Made by a program: the position numbers and the translations under genes | Assembly: GCA_963752345.1 (NCBI GenBank) | Contig: CAVVYA010000002.1 | Coordinates: 434,001-498,000, forward strand | Direction of reading: 5' to 3' | Length of the DNA: 64,000 bases | Source of the DNA: CAVVYA01 sp963752345 | Lineage (GTDB): Bacteria; Pseudomonadota; Alphaproteobacteria; SMXQ01 | The notes under the pieces: generated by a model | Databases searched by the model: none | What the model was told of the DNA's origin: nothing | The model's input: the letters and a program-made list of their open reading frames with translations, nothing else | Shown: positions 36,291-46,250 of the stretch, in pieces | Layout: every line of letters starts with the position of its first letter | Numbering within the stretch: the stretch's first letter is position 1

Positions 36291-38028
36291 TCAGCGCGGC
36301 GAAGGTGCGTCGGGATCGTCGGCGAGCGTGCGCGCGATAGCGAGGGCTTCGGCGAAATTCTCCACCACATGCACGTCCGTCGCCCCGTTCAGCACGTGCA
36401 TGCTGCGCAGGACGCCGAGCGGCTGAGACTGCAGGGCAGCGAACACGACCTGCGTGTGCTGGCGCCGGCATTTATCCACGAAATCCTTGAGTCGGCTGGC
36501 GCCGGTCGCGTCGATCATCGGCACCTCGCGCATGCGCAGGATGAAGACCCGAGGCGCACCGGCGATGCGGTCGATGATATCGGCCATGCGATTGGCCACG
36601 CCGAAGAACAGCGGTCCGCGGAATTGAAAGACCTCGACGCCGTCGGGCAGGGCGGAACGCTGGGTGTAGCGGTCGCTCGATGGGCGCCGCAGGTCGTCGA
36701 TGTCGGGCTCGATCACGTGGTCCGCGCCGATCGCCGCAACCTCGCTCATGCGATGCATGAACAGCATGGCGGCCAGCACGACACCCACTTCGATGGCGAC
36801 GGTGAGGTCGACCGCCACCGTCAGGCCGAAGGTGGACAGCAGCACGAGCCGGTCACCCCATGGCCCGCGCATCAGATGGCGGAAGCGCTCCACCTCGCTC
36901 ATGTTCCAGGCAACGATGACAAGCACCGCGGCGAGGCTGGCGAGCGGGATGAAATCGGCCAGCGGCGCCGCCAGGATCATGAACAGCAGCACGAAGCCCG
37001 CATGCAGCATGCCGGCCACGGGCGAGCGCGCGCCGGAGCGGATGTTGGTGGCGGTGCGCGCGATGGCGCCGGTCGCCGGCATGCCGCCGAAAAGGGCGGA
37101 CGCGCCATTGGCGACGCCTTGGGCGACCAGCTCGCAGTTGGAACGATGACGCCGTCCGGTCATGCCGTCGGCCACCACCGCCGAGAGCAGGGATTCGACG
37201 CCGGCCAGGAACGCGATGGTGAAGGCGCTCGGCAGCAGTATGAGCATTTCGTCAAAGTCGATAGTCGGGCCAATGGGGCATCGGCAAACCGTGCGGGATG
37301 CCGCCGAAGCGCGAGCCGATGGTGTCGACCGGCAGGCCGGCGACGGCAACCACGGCGGAGGCGGCGAGCACGGCAATCAGGAAGCCCGGCAGCTTGGGCG
37401 CATAGCGGCGCAGAGCCACAATCAAGGCCAGCGCGCCCAGGGCGATTGCCAAGGTGGCGGGATCGAAGGTGTGCCGCGACTCCCACAAGGCGGGCAGCTT
37501 GTCGATAAACTCGGCCGGCACCTGGGCCAGGGAGAGGCCGAACAGATCCTTGATCTGGCTGGTGAAGATGATGACGGCAATGCCCGCGGTGAAGCCGGTG
37601 ACCACGGGCTCGGGAATATATTTGATCCAGGTGCCGAGGCGGAACAGCCCGGCGAGGATCAGCATGATGCCGGCCATCATCGTCGCCATCACCAGCCCGT
37701 CGTAACCATGGGCCTGAATGACATTGAACACCACCACCACGAAGGCGCCAGTCGGGCCGCCGATCTGGAAGCGGCTGCCGCCGAGCGCCGAAATGAAGAA
37801 GCCGGCGACCACGGCGGTGATCAGGCCCTTGTCGGGCGTGGTGCCGGAGGCGATGGCCAGGGCCATGGCGAGCGGCAGGGCGACGATGGCGACCGTCAGG
37901 CCGGCGATGGCGTCCTGGCCGAGGCGGCGCGCGGAATACCCCTCCCGCAAGACCGTGTAGAGCTTGGGAATGAACAGGTGCCAGGATACGGTTGGCTGGC
38001 CGGCGGGAAGCTGCGAGATCGCGGTCAT
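36291..38028 (-). CDS. SulP family anion transporter with STAS domain (one frameshift)
   Basis: Inner-membrane anion transporter, about 578 residues. The N-terminal half has AIAGLTVAIVALPLAMALA, RFQIGGPTGAFVVVVFNV and PEPVVTGFTAGIAVIIFTSQ, the SulP signatures. The C-terminal 130 residues are a STAS domain (MREVPMIDATGASRLKDF). Family members carry sulfate, bicarbonate or dicarboxylates. Break near 37257 (PHWPDY then DFDEMLILLPSAF). The span is 3n+1. The start ATG 38028 is divergent from the Rid-like gene. Confidence 0.85.
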
Positions 38029-38177
38029 GGTGACTGGGTGGAAACGGTCCGTCTATTTAGCGCGCTTCCTGGTTACGAAACAATTGATGTTCCCCGTCCA
38101 GGGCGCGGGGCAGCTGCGGTAAAATCGCATGGCGCGGCCCCACGAGATCGATTCAACGCAAGGAGCATGGCGGAACG

Positions 38178-38867
38178 ATGATCACGAAACAGCTGCATTG
38201 GGCCGGCCTCGGGCTGGTCAGTCTCTACGAGGAAGGGGCACCGGGCCGCACGCCGGCGGAGCAATTGGCCGGCGTGCTTGAAGCGTGCGATCGGCGTCTG
38301 CGCGAATTCGGCCTCTCTTTGGAGAACGCGGTGCGTCACCGGCTGTGGACGCGCGACCGCCGCGCCCGCGACGAGTCCAACGATATCCGCGCGCGGTTGA
38401 TCAGCGGCTATCGGCGCTGCGCCACGTCCAGCTTCATCGATCGCGACCGCTTCGCATCCGCGGGCGATGTCGCCATGGAATTGTGGGCGCAATTTCCAGC
38501 GCCCGCGCCGCGCCGCCGGCTTGTCGATTTCGAGCCGCCGCGGCGCTACGCCCATTACCTGGTGCAGGACGACATCTTGCATCTGTCCGGCATGGCCGAG
38601 ACGGGCGCCACCATCGAAGCGCAGTTCGACAATGCCTTCGGCGAAGTGATCCGGGCGATGCAGCGGGAGACGGTCGGCTGGACGGATGTGCTGTCGGCGA
38701 GCCTGTTCGTCGAGCGCGGCCAGGGCGCGCCGCAATGGCTGATCGAGCGTTTCCGCGCGGCGGTCGGCGTCGATCTGCCGTTCCTCGAATGCGAGCCGGT
38801 GGATGGCCTGGCCTCGACCGACAAGCATCTCGAGATCGAGATCACGGCGCGGCTCGGCCGAGGTTGA
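38178..38867 (+). CDS. Two-domain Rid/YjgF-family protein
   Basis: A 229-residue protein resembling two linked Rid-type domains. The first domain has LEACDRRLREFGLSLENAV and the second DILHLSGMAETGATIEAQFDNAFGEVI-type sequence and WTDVLSASLFVERG. Single-domain RidA proteins deaminate reactive enamines/imines from amino acid metabolism. The diagnostic catalytic arginine cannot be confirmed here. It is divergent from the SulP gene and converges on the ABC importer. Confidence 0.7.
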   Translation: MITKQLHWAGLGLVSLYEEGAPGRTPAEQLAGVLEACDRRLREFGLSLENAVRHRLWTRDRRARDESNDIRARLISGYRRCATSSFIDRDRFASAGDVAMELWAQFPAPAPRRRLVDFEPPRRYAHYLVQDDILHLSGMAETGATIEAQFDNAFGEVIRAMQRETVGWTDVLSASLFVERGQGAPQWLIERFRAAVGVDLPFLECEPVDGLASTDKHLEIEITARLGRG

Positions 38868-38870
38868 GCC

Positions 38871-39680
38871 TCAGGCGGTCCGCTCCCGCCGGTAGAGCAG
38901 CCAGCCGGCCGTGGCGATGATCGCCCCGACCGCGATGACGATGATCGTGGCGAGCGCGTTGATCTGCGGGCTGACGCCGAGCCGCACGCTGGAATAGACC
39001 ACCATGGGAAGCGTGCTGGCGCCCGGGCCGGAGACGAAGCTGGAGATCACCAGGTCGTCGAACGACAGGGTGAAGGCAAGCAGCCAGCCGGCGATCACCG
39101 CCGGCGCGATGAGCGGCAGGGTGATTGAGAAGAACACGGTCAGTGGCCGCGCGCCGAGATCCATCGCCGCTTCCTCCAGCGACTTGTCGAACGCCGCCAG
39201 CTTGGCCTGCACGATGACCGCCACATAGGCCATGGTGAAGGTGACATGGGCGATGACGATGGTTGTCGCGCCGCGCCCGGCCGGCCAGCCGACCCATGTC
39301 TCCATGGCGACGAACAGCAGCAGCAGGGACAGGCCGAGGATGACCTCGGGCATGACAAGCGGCGCCGCGATCATGGTGGCGAACAGACCGCGGCCCGGAA
39401 AGCGGCGGTAGCGCGCGAGCGCCAGGCCGGCCATGGTGCCGAGAATCACGGCGATCGTCGCGTTCACCACGGCGATGCGCAGGCTGAGCCAGGCGGCTTC
39501 GAGCAATTGCTGGTTGTGCAGCAGCTCGCCGTACCACTTGACGGAAAATCCGCTCCACACGGTGACGAGCCGCGACTCGTTGAACGAATAGACGATGAGC
39601 AGCACGATCGGCGCATAAAGAAAGGCGTAGCCGAACGCCAGCATGGTGAAGAGGAAGAACGGCCGGCGTCCGGCGCTCAT
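38871..39680 (-). CDS. potI: Polyamine-type ABC transporter permease (PotI/PotC-like)
   Basis: A 269-residue inner-membrane permease with six hydrophobic segments, starting LFTMLAFGYAFLYAPIVLLI. The ABC-transporter EAA loop is AFDKSLEEAAMDLGARPLTV, which docks on the ATPase. The ATG overlaps the stop of the other permease (ATGA). It is the last gene of the operon potF, potG, potH, potI on the minus strand. Substrate class is inferred from the receptor and order. Confidence 0.85.
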   Translation of the reverse strand: MSAGRRPFFLFTMLAFGYAFLYAPIVLLIVYSFNESRLVTVWSGFSVKWYGELLHNQQLLEAAWLSLRIAVVNATIAVILGTMAGLALARYRRFPGRGLFATMIAAPLVMPEVILGLSLLLLFVAMETWVGWPAGRGATTIVIAHVTFTMAYVAVIVQAKLAAFDKSLEEAAMDLGARPLTVFFSITLPLIAPAVIAGWLLAFTLSFDDLVISSFVSGPGASTLPMVVYSSVRLGVSPQINALATIIVIAVGAIIATAGWLLYRRERTA

Positions 39681-40612
39681 GGTGCGGCGCGCTCCTCTTC
39701 GTCGGACTGGCGCTTGCGCGCCATCTGCAAGGCGACCAGCGGGCCGACCAGCAAGATCAGCAGCCCGATCGCCAAGGCGGAGGCCATCGGCCAATCGCGG
39801 TTGGTGAAGAATTCGGTCCACAACACCTTGCCGATCATCAACGCGTCCGGCCCGCCGAGCAGATCGGGAATGACGAATTCGCCGGTCGCCGGAATGAAGA
39901 CGAGCAGCGAGCCGGCGACGATGCCGGGCAGCGACAGCGGCAGGGTGACGCGCAGGAAGGCGCGCCACGGCGGCGCGCCGAGATCGGCCGCCGCCTCGAG
40001 CAGCGTCAGGTCCATGCGCGACAGCGTGGCATAGAGCGGCAGCACCATGAACGGCAGGTAGGAATAGACGATGCCGAGATAGATCGCGGTGTCGGTGTGC
40101 ATCAGGGCGAGCGGCTCGTCGATGACGCCGAGTGCGAGCAGGAAATTGTTGAGCAGGCCGGTGGTGCCGAGGATGCCCATCCAGGCATAGATCCGGATCA
40201 GAAACGAGGTCCAGAACGGCAGCACCACGATCATCAGCAACATCGCGCGCCAGCCGGCGGGCGCGCGGGCGATGGCGTAGGCCATGGGATAGCCGATCAG
40301 CAGGCAGATCAGCGTCGATATGCCGGCGATCTTGAGCGAATTGAGGAACGCGGCGATATAGAGCGGATCGCTCAGCAGCAGCGCGTAATTGCCCCAGTTG
40401 ACGGCGAATTCCCACGAGCCGTCCGCCAGGTGGCGGATCAGCGGCGTATAGGGCGGCTGGCTCAGCACCGGCTCGGCCAGGCTGATCTTGAGCACGATGG
40501 CGAAGGGCAGGGCGAAGAACAGCAGCAGCCAGAGATAGGGCAGGCCGATGGCCAGCGCCTGTCCCGCCGTGCGCGGATAGCGCTCGCCCGGGCCCGCGGT
40601 CTTGCCGGTCAT
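39677..40612 (-). CDS. potH: Polyamine-type ABC transporter permease (PotH/PotB-like)
   Basis: A 311-residue permease with about six membrane segments. The EAA loop is TLLEAAADLGAPPWRAF. A long N-terminal periplasmic region after the first helix (AEPVLSQPPYTPLIRHLADG) is typical of PotH/PotB. The start overlaps the ATPase gene's stop (ATGA) and the stop overlaps the next permease start, so translation of the three genes is coupled. Confidence 0.87.
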   Translation of the reverse strand: MTGKTAGPGERYPRTAGQALAIGLPYLWLLLFFALPFAIVLKISLAEPVLSQPPYTPLIRHLADGSWEFAVNWGNYALLLSDPLYIAAFLNSLKIAGISTLICLLIGYPMAYAIARAPAGWRAMLLMIVVLPFWTSFLIRIYAWMGILGTTGLLNNFLLALGVIDEPLALMHTDTAIYLGIVYSYLPFMVLPLYATLSRMDLTLLEAAADLGAPPWRAFLRVTLPLSLPGIVAGSLLVFIPATGEFVIPDLLGGPDALMIGKVLWTEFFTNRDWPMASALAIGLLILLVGPLVALQMARKRQSDEEERAAP

Positions 40613-41730
40613 GACGGCAGCACCACGGTGTCTTCGGCGCGCCAGCCGAGCCACACCGCATCGCCGATGCGCGGCAGGGCGGTGACGCGCTCGCGGTTGG
40701 TCGCCTGCAGCCGGACGATCTGGCCGTTCGCTTGGAGCTGGAGCTGCAGGATCGACACGTCGCCGCGGTAGCCGACGCCGCGCAGGGTGCCGCGCAAATA
40801 GTTGACCTCGCCGCGCTCCGAGGTCAGCCGGATCTTTTCCGGCCGCACCGCGAAGCTCGCCATCGCGCCGGGCACCAGCGGCGCCGGATGGCGCAGCGTG
40901 AATTCCGTATCCGCGCCCGGCCCGCGCAGGCGCAGCAGCCCGTCGCGCCAGCCTACCACGGTGCCCTCGAACAGATTGGCGGCGCCGAGGAATTCGGCGA
41001 CCTGGCGGCTCGACGGCGATTCGTAGACTTCCTGCGGCGCGCCGACCTGCAGGATGCGGCCCTTGTCCATCACCGCGATGCGGCTCGACATGGTCATGGC
41101 TTCGTCCTGGTCGTGGGTGACCATGATGAAGGTGATGCCGAGGCGGGCCTGCAAGGCGACCAGCTCGAACTGGGTGGCCTCGCGCAGGTTGCGGTCGAGC
41201 GCCGCCAGCGGCTCGTCGAGCAGCAAAAGCTTGGGGTGCTTGGCCAGGCTGCGGGCGAGCGCCACGCGCTGGCGTTCGCCGCCCGACAACTGGTCGGGCT
41301 TGCGGTCGATATGGGCCGCCAATCGCACCAGCTCGAGCATCTCGCGCACCCGTTCGCCGCGCTGCGCCGCCGGCATGCCTTCCTGGCGCAAGCCGAAGGC
41401 GATGTTCTCGCCCACCGTCATGTGGGGAAACAGCGCGTAGGACTGGAACATCATATTGACCGGCCGCTTGTAGGGCGGCAGGCGGGTGACGTCGGCGCCA
41501 TCGATGAAGATGCGGCCGCTTTCCGGCTTCTCGAACCCCGCGAGCATGCGCAGCAGCGTGGTCTTGCCGGAGCCCGAGGCGCCGAGCAGGGCGAAGAATT
41601 CGCCGCGCGCGATATCCAGGCTGATTCCCGCCACGGCGGCGGTGCGGCCGAAGCTCCGGCTCACATTTTCTACGCGCAGGAAAGGCTGGTCGGCGTCGCT
41701 GGTGTCGAACGAACGATCTTTGAGTGTCAT
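40609..41730 (-). CDS. potG: Polyamine-type ABC transporter ATP-binding protein (PotG/PotA-like)
   Basis: A 373-residue ATPase. Walker A is GASGSGKTTL (about residues 50-59), the signature is LSGGERQRVALARS, Walker B is LLLLDEPLAALD and the switch histidine is in MVTHDQDEA. A TOBE domain follows from about residue 280 (FAVRPEKIRL). It is 18 bp after the receptor gene. Residue content fits PotG/PotA with a regulatory C-terminus. Confidence 0.9.
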   Translation of the reverse strand: MTLKDRSFDTSDADQPFLRVENVSRSFGRTAAVAGISLDIARGEFFALLGASGSGKTTLLRMLAGFEKPESGRIFIDGADVTRLPPYKRPVNMMFQSYALFPHMTVGENIAFGLRQEGMPAAQRGERVREMLELVRLAAHIDRKPDQLSGGERQRVALARSLAKHPKLLLLDEPLAALDRNLREATQFELVALQARLGITFIMVTHDQDEAMTMSSRIAVMDKGRILQVGAPQEVYESPSSRQVAEFLGAANLFEGTVVGWRDGLLRLRGPGADTEFTLRHPAPLVPGAMASFAVRPEKIRLTSERGEVNYLRGTLRGVGYRGDVSILQLQLQANGQIVRLQATNRERVTALPRIGDAVWLGWRAEDTVVLPS

Positions 41731-41748
41731 TACAACCGGAGTGTGACG

Positions 41749-42864
41749 TTAATAACGAGTCTTGACGCGGGTCCAGGCCCGCGTGCGCGCGCGCTCGAAG
41801 GTCTGATCGGCCGGCGGGATGGTATAGAGCTTGGCGCGCACCTCGGGCGGCGGATAGACCACCTCGTCGTTCTTGATGTCGTCGGGCAGCAGGGCGACCG
41901 AGGCGGGAATGGCGTTGGCGTAGCCGGTGGTCTTGGTGACGTCGGCCATGATCTCGGGCCGCATCAGGAAATTGATGAAGGCGTGGGCATTGTCGGCATT
42001 GGGCGCGTCGGCGGGAATGGCCATCACGTCGATGTTGAAGGCCGAGCCTTCCTTGGGAATGAAGATGCCGATCTCGACGCCGCGCGCCGCTTCGCGCGCG
42101 CGGTTGCGCGCCTGCACCAGGTCGCCGCCGTAACCCATGGCGACGCAGGTGTTGCCATTGGCCAGATCATTGATGTAGGCCGACGAGTGAATGTATTTGT
42201 AGTTCGGCCGCGCCTTCATGACGACGTCGGAGGCGAACTTGAGATCGTCCTCGGACTGGCTCGTCGGCGTCTTGCCGCTGTAGGCCAGCGCCGCCGAGAA
42301 CACCTCGTCGGACGAATCGAGAATCGTCACGCCGCAGCCCTTGATCTTGGCCAGCACCTTGGGATCGAAGATCATCGCCAGGCTGCCGAGCGGCGCGTCG
42401 GGCATCAGCGACTTGATCTTGGCGATATTGTAGCCGATGCCGGTGGCGGCCATGAGATAGGGCATGCCGTGCCTGTTGTCCGGATCGTATTTGGCGAGCT
42501 CGCCGAGCACGTCCTTGTCCACGTTGCCGGCATTGGCGAGCTTGCTCTTGTCGAGCACCCGGTAGAGGCCGGCCTTGGCCTGCTTGACGAAGAAGGGCGA
42601 AGCGGAGGGGAACACCACGTCGTAGCCCGATTTGCCCGCGAGCAGCTTGGCCTCGAGGATTTCGTTGCCGTCGTAGACGTCGTAATTGACCTTGATGCCG
42701 GTCTCGGCGGTGAACTTGCTCAGCGTGTCGGGCGCGACATAGTCGTTCCAGTTATAGACATTGAGCAGCTTCTCCTGCGCGGCCGCGCCAGCGATCCCGG
42801 ACAACGCCAGCACGGCGCCGGCGAGGAGCCGCAATCCGGCGGCCGGCAGACGGGCATTCATCAT
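41749..42864 (-). CDS. potF: Polyamine-type ABC transporter substrate-binding protein (PotF-like)
   Basis: A 371-residue periplasmic receptor. Signal peptide LAGAVLALSGIAGAAAQEK. The mature start LNVYNWNDYVAPDTLSKF, YDGNEILEAKLLAGKSGYD and the DVVFPSASPFFVKQ segment match PotF/PotD. GGGGAAG precedes ATG 42864; the following ATG is also possible. It is first in the importer operon and divergent from the acyl-ACP synthetase fusion. Confidence 0.88.
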   Translation of the reverse strand: MMNARLPAAGLRLLAGAVLALSGIAGAAAQEKLLNVYNWNDYVAPDTLSKFTAETGIKVNYDVYDGNEILEAKLLAGKSGYDVVFPSASPFFVKQAKAGLYRVLDKSKLANAGNVDKDVLGELAKYDPDNRHGMPYLMAATGIGYNIAKIKSLMPDAPLGSLAMIFDPKVLAKIKGCGVTILDSSDEVFSAALAYSGKTPTSQSEDDLKFASDVVMKARPNYKYIHSSAYINDLANGNTCVAMGYGGDLVQARNRAREAARGVEIGIFIPKEGSAFNIDVMAIPADAPNADNAHAFINFLMRPEIMADVTKTTGYANAIPASVALLPDDIKNDEVVYPPPEVRAKLYTIPPADQTFERARTRAWTRVKTRY

Positions 42865-42965
42865 CGTATCTTCCCCTTCGTGGATGGCCACGGTAACAGG
42901 TCCGTGGATACCGTGCCTCGGTCTATGTTAATCGAATTGACGGGCAAGAAAAGGATTTGCGTTTC

Positions 42966-45626
42966 ATGTGGACCGTCGCCGATCTGGTGGAGACCGTGGC
43001 ACGGCGCGGCGACGATCCCGTGCTGGCGACGGTCCGTGGCGACTCGGTCGAGGCGCTGAGCGGGCGGGAACTGGCGGACCTGGTACGGCGGCTGGCGCGG
43101 GGGTTGCGTGAACGCGGCATCGGACCCGGAGACCCGGTATTCCTCGTCGGTCCGAACGGCGCGCCCTGGGTCATCGTGCGCCTGGCCACGGCGCTGATCG
43201 GCGCCGTGCCGGTGGCCGCCGACGACCAGTCCTCCGCAGCCGAGATCGCGGCGATCGTTGCCGACAGCGCCCCCCGCATCGCCTTCGCCAGCGCCGCGCA
43301 TGCCCAACATTTGCGCAATGTTGACACAGAATTCCCCCTCTACAAGCTCGACGAGGATGGGGGTGATGCGGCAGCGCCTTGGCGCGGGCTGCTCGCCGCG
43401 GAACCGCTCGCCGAGCCGCCGGCGCTCGCCGCCGACGCACCCGCGATGATGATCTATACCTCGGGCACCACGGGCGCGCCGAAAAGCTTTGCACTGACCA
43501 ACGCGAATGTGGCGGCCAACATCGAGGCCCTGCTCGCGGCGCGGGTGATCGGCCAAGCCGACGGCGTGCTGCTGCCCTTGCCGCTGCATCACGTGTTTCC
43601 GCTGCTGGTCGGCATGCTGACGACGCTCGCCACCGGCGCGACGCTGGTGTTTCCGGCCGCGCCGACCGGGCCCCAGATCGCCGCCGCCCTGCGCGCGGCC
43701 AAGGTCACCGTCATCGTCGGCGTGCCGCGCCTCTACAGCGCATTGCTTGGCGGCATCGAGGCCCGTGTCGCCGCGCGCGGCCTATTCGCGCGCGCGCTCT
43801 TTCACGGCATGCTGGCGCTGTCGGTGGCGGCGCGCCGCCGCGGCTTGCGCATCGGCCGGCGCCTGTTCGGCAGGCTGCACGCGCAGGTCGGGCCCGATCT
43901 TCGCCTGATGGTTTCCGGCGGCGCCAAGCTGGAGGCGCCGCTGATCTGGCGGCTCGAGGGGCTGGGCTGGAACGTGCTGAGCGGCTACGGCCTGGCCGAA
44001 ACCGCCTCGATGTTCACCGGCAACCTGCCCCGGCGCAAGCGCATCGGCAGCGAAGGCCGGCCGCTCGGCGCCGGCGAGATCCGCATCGCCGAACCGGACG
44101 CCGAGGGCGTCGGCGAAATCCAGTTGCGCGGCGCCAATGTATTCGCCGGTTACCGCAACAACCCGGCGGCGAATCAGACGGCCTTCACGCCCGATGGCTG
44201 GTTCCGCACCGGCGATCTCGGCACGCTCGATCCCGAGGGGTTTCTCACCGTCACCGGCCGTCTCAAGGAGCAGCTTGTGCTCGGCGGCGGCAAGAAGATC
44301 ATGCCTGAGGAACTCGAGCGGCACTATGCCGCGGCCACCTTCATCCAGGAGATCGCCGTTCTCGAGCGCGACGGCAAGCTCGTCGCGCTGGTCGTGCCCG
44401 ATGCCGCCGCCTTGCGCGCGGCCGGCATGACGCGTCCCGAGGACGCCGTGCGGGTCGCGCTGGCGGAACAGGCGCAGAGCCTGCCCGGCTATCAACGGGT
44501 CGCCGGCTTCGCGCTGGCGCGCGATCCGTTGCCCCGCACGCGGCTCGGCAAGTATCAGCGCTTCCTGCTGCCGACGCTTTACGACGCGGTGCTGCGCGGC
44601 GAGGCGCGCGAGAAGCCGAAGCCGTTGTCGCCGGAGGACCAGGCGCTGGTGGATGTGTCGCCGGCGCGCGAGATCTGGACCTTGCTGAGCAGCCGCTATG
44701 GCGAAAAGGGAATCACGCTCGATTCCAATCTCGCGCTCGATCTCGGCATCGATTCCCTGGAATGGATGACCGTGTCGCTCGAACTCGAAGCGCGCCTCCA
44801 GGTTCAGTTGACCGAGGACATGATCGCCGAGGCGGCATCCGTGCGCGACCTGATCACTGTGATCACCGCCGCACGGGCTGGCGAACCCGGCTCGCGACCC
44901 GCCGCGGCGCCGAATTCCGCCGCGCTGGATGTGCAACAGTGGGTACGGCCGAACGGGCCGGGGCTCATCGTGCTCGGCCTGCTGCTCTACAGCATCAACT
45001 GGCTGGCGATGCGCCTGATGTTCCGGCTGCGCGCGACGGGGCAGGAGAATATTCCGGCCGAGGGTCCGTTCGTCGTCATCGCCAATCACGCGAGCGATCT
45101 CGATCCGCCCGCGATCGCCGCCGCGCTGTCGTGGCCGCGGCTTCGCCGGGTTTACTGGGCGGCGGATATCGGACGCCTGTTCCGGCACGGCTGGCAGCGT
45201 CTGTTTGCGCGCGCCAGCCACATCTTCCCGGTGAATGAGCGCTCGACGGCCTCGACGCTGGGCAATGCCAAGGCAGTCCTCGACCGCGGCCGGGCCGTGG
45301 TCTGGTTTCCCGAATCGTGGCGCACACCGGATGGCGAGGTGCAACGTTTCCTGCCCGGCATCGGCATTCTCCTCACCGAGCGCCCGGTCGCCGTCGTGCC
45401 GGCCTATATCGACGGCAGCTTCGCGGCGCTGCCGCGGACGGCACGCTGGCCGCGGCCGCGTCCAATCCACGTGCGGTTCGGCCCGCCCATACCGGCCGAA
45501 ACCATTCGTGCGCTGGCCGTGGAACCGGAGCCTGTCCAGCGCATTGTCAGCCTGTTGCAATCCAGCGTCGTGGAGTTGGCGGGCCGCGCCAAGGGCCCCG
45601 TATCCAAGGCCGCCCATTTCGATTAG
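42966..45626 (+). CDS. Trifunctional acyl-ACP/CoA synthetase - acyl carrier domain - acyltransferase
   Basis: An 886-residue fusion. AMP-forming adenylation domain (residues about 1-530; MIYTSGTTGAPKS, WFRTGDLG, LGGGKKIMPEELE), then an acyl-carrier domain with the phosphopantetheine serine in DLGIDSLEW (about residue 596), then a PlsC-type acyltransferase (NHASDLDPP near 707, FPESWRTPDGEVQRF). It resembles the Aas-type fusion of acyl-ACP synthetase and acyltransferase but with the order reversed and an internal carrier. It could load fatty acids onto lysophospholipids or other lipids. ATG 42966 fits AAAAGGA 10 nt upstream; TTG 42957 is too close. Confidence 0.8.
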   Translation: MWTVADLVETVARRGDDPVLATVRGDSVEALSGRELADLVRRLARGLRERGIGPGDPVFLVGPNGAPWVIVRLATALIGAVPVAADDQSSAAEIAAIVADSAPRIAFASAAHAQHLRNVDTEFPLYKLDEDGGDAAAPWRGLLAAEPLAEPPALAADAPAMMIYTSGTTGAPKSFALTNANVAANIEALLAARVIGQADGVLLPLPLHHVFPLLVGMLTTLATGATLVFPAAPTGPQIAAALRAAKVTVIVGVPRLYSALLGGIEARVAARGLFARALFHGMLALSVAARRRGLRIGRRLFGRLHAQVGPDLRLMVSGGAKLEAPLIWRLEGLGWNVLSGYGLAETASMFTGNLPRRKRIGSEGRPLGAGEIRIAEPDAEGVGEIQLRGANVFAGYRNNPAANQTAFTPDGWFRTGDLGTLDPEGFLTVTGRLKEQLVLGGGKKIMPEELERHYAAATFIQEIAVLERDGKLVALVVPDAAALRAAGMTRPEDAVRVALAEQAQSLPGYQRVAGFALARDPLPRTRLGKYQRFLLPTLYDAVLRGEAREKPKPLSPEDQALVDVSPAREIWTLLSSRYGEKGITLDSNLALDLGIDSLEWMTVSLELEARLQVQLTEDMIAEAASVRDLITVITAARAGEPGSRPAAAPNSAALDVQQWVRPNGPGLIVLGLLLYSINWLAMRLMFRLRATGQENIPAEGPFVVIANHASDLDPPAIAAALSWPRLRRVYWAADIGRLFRHGWQRLFARASHIFPVNERSTASTLGNAKAVLDRGRAVVWFPESWRTPDGEVQRFLPGIGILLTERPVAVVPAYIDGSFAALPRTARWPRPRPIHVRFGPPIPAETIRALAVEPEPVQRIVSLLQSSVVELAGRAKGPVSKAAHFD

Positions 45627-45707
45627 GCTACAGGCTCGTTGCGTTTATGGCTCAGGGCAGGCTGCCCATCCCGGATCGCCTGTTCTCGGTGTAGAAGGAG
45701 AACGGGC

Positions 45708-46109
45708 GTGCGCAGCTGCTTTTCGTGTTTGTTCGCCGGCATCATTTCCACGGCGGGCGTGTTGACCGCCGCGCTCGGAGCGCAGCCGCTCGGCGCGGCC
45801 GAACTCGAGGGAAAATACCTGGTCGAGGGACGCGATCCGAAGGGCGCCTCGAAGTATCAGGGCCAGGTCGTCGTGGTGAAGGAAGCCGAGACCTATTCCG
45901 TGGTCTGGAAGATCCAGAACCAGGTGCTCTACGGCACCGGCATCCTGCAGAGAAACGTGTTCGCGGTGACCTACCTCAACTACGGCCCGCGCGGCGCACC
46001 TGGCTTGGCGCTCTACGAGACCACGCCGGAAGGCACGCTGACCGGCAGGTTCACGTCGCTCGGCGCCAAGGAGATCGGCATCGAAGCCTGGATACCGGTG
46101 GGTCAGTAG
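45708..46109 (+). CDS. Exported hypothetical protein
   Basis: A 133-residue protein with a GTG start backed by GAAGGAG. The signal peptide runs through SCLFAGIISTAGVLTAALGA, with cleavage near LGAAE. The mature part is beta-rich (LEGKYLVEGRDPKGASKYQG, ILQRNVFAVTYLNYG) and resembles small calycin-like or lipocalin-like exported proteins, without a firm family. It follows the lipid-enzyme fusion after 80 bp. Confidence 0.6.
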   Translation: MRSCFSCLFAGIISTAGVLTAALGAQPLGAAELEGKYLVEGRDPKGASKYQGQVVVVKEAETYSVVWKIQNQVLYGTGILQRNVFAVTYLNYGPRGAPGLALYETTPEGTLTGRFTSLGAKEIGIEAWIPVGQ

Positions 46110-46250
46110 GGTAGCCGCCCACCGGCGGCGTTGGTCCGGCGCGGCGCGATTTTATCCGTCGAGCCTTGCCGAGGCTCGCGCGCAGGCGGCGGCGCGCTCG
46201 GACTCCGCCATTGCGCCGGTCATACCTTTCGCTCCACCACCGTGCGCCAA

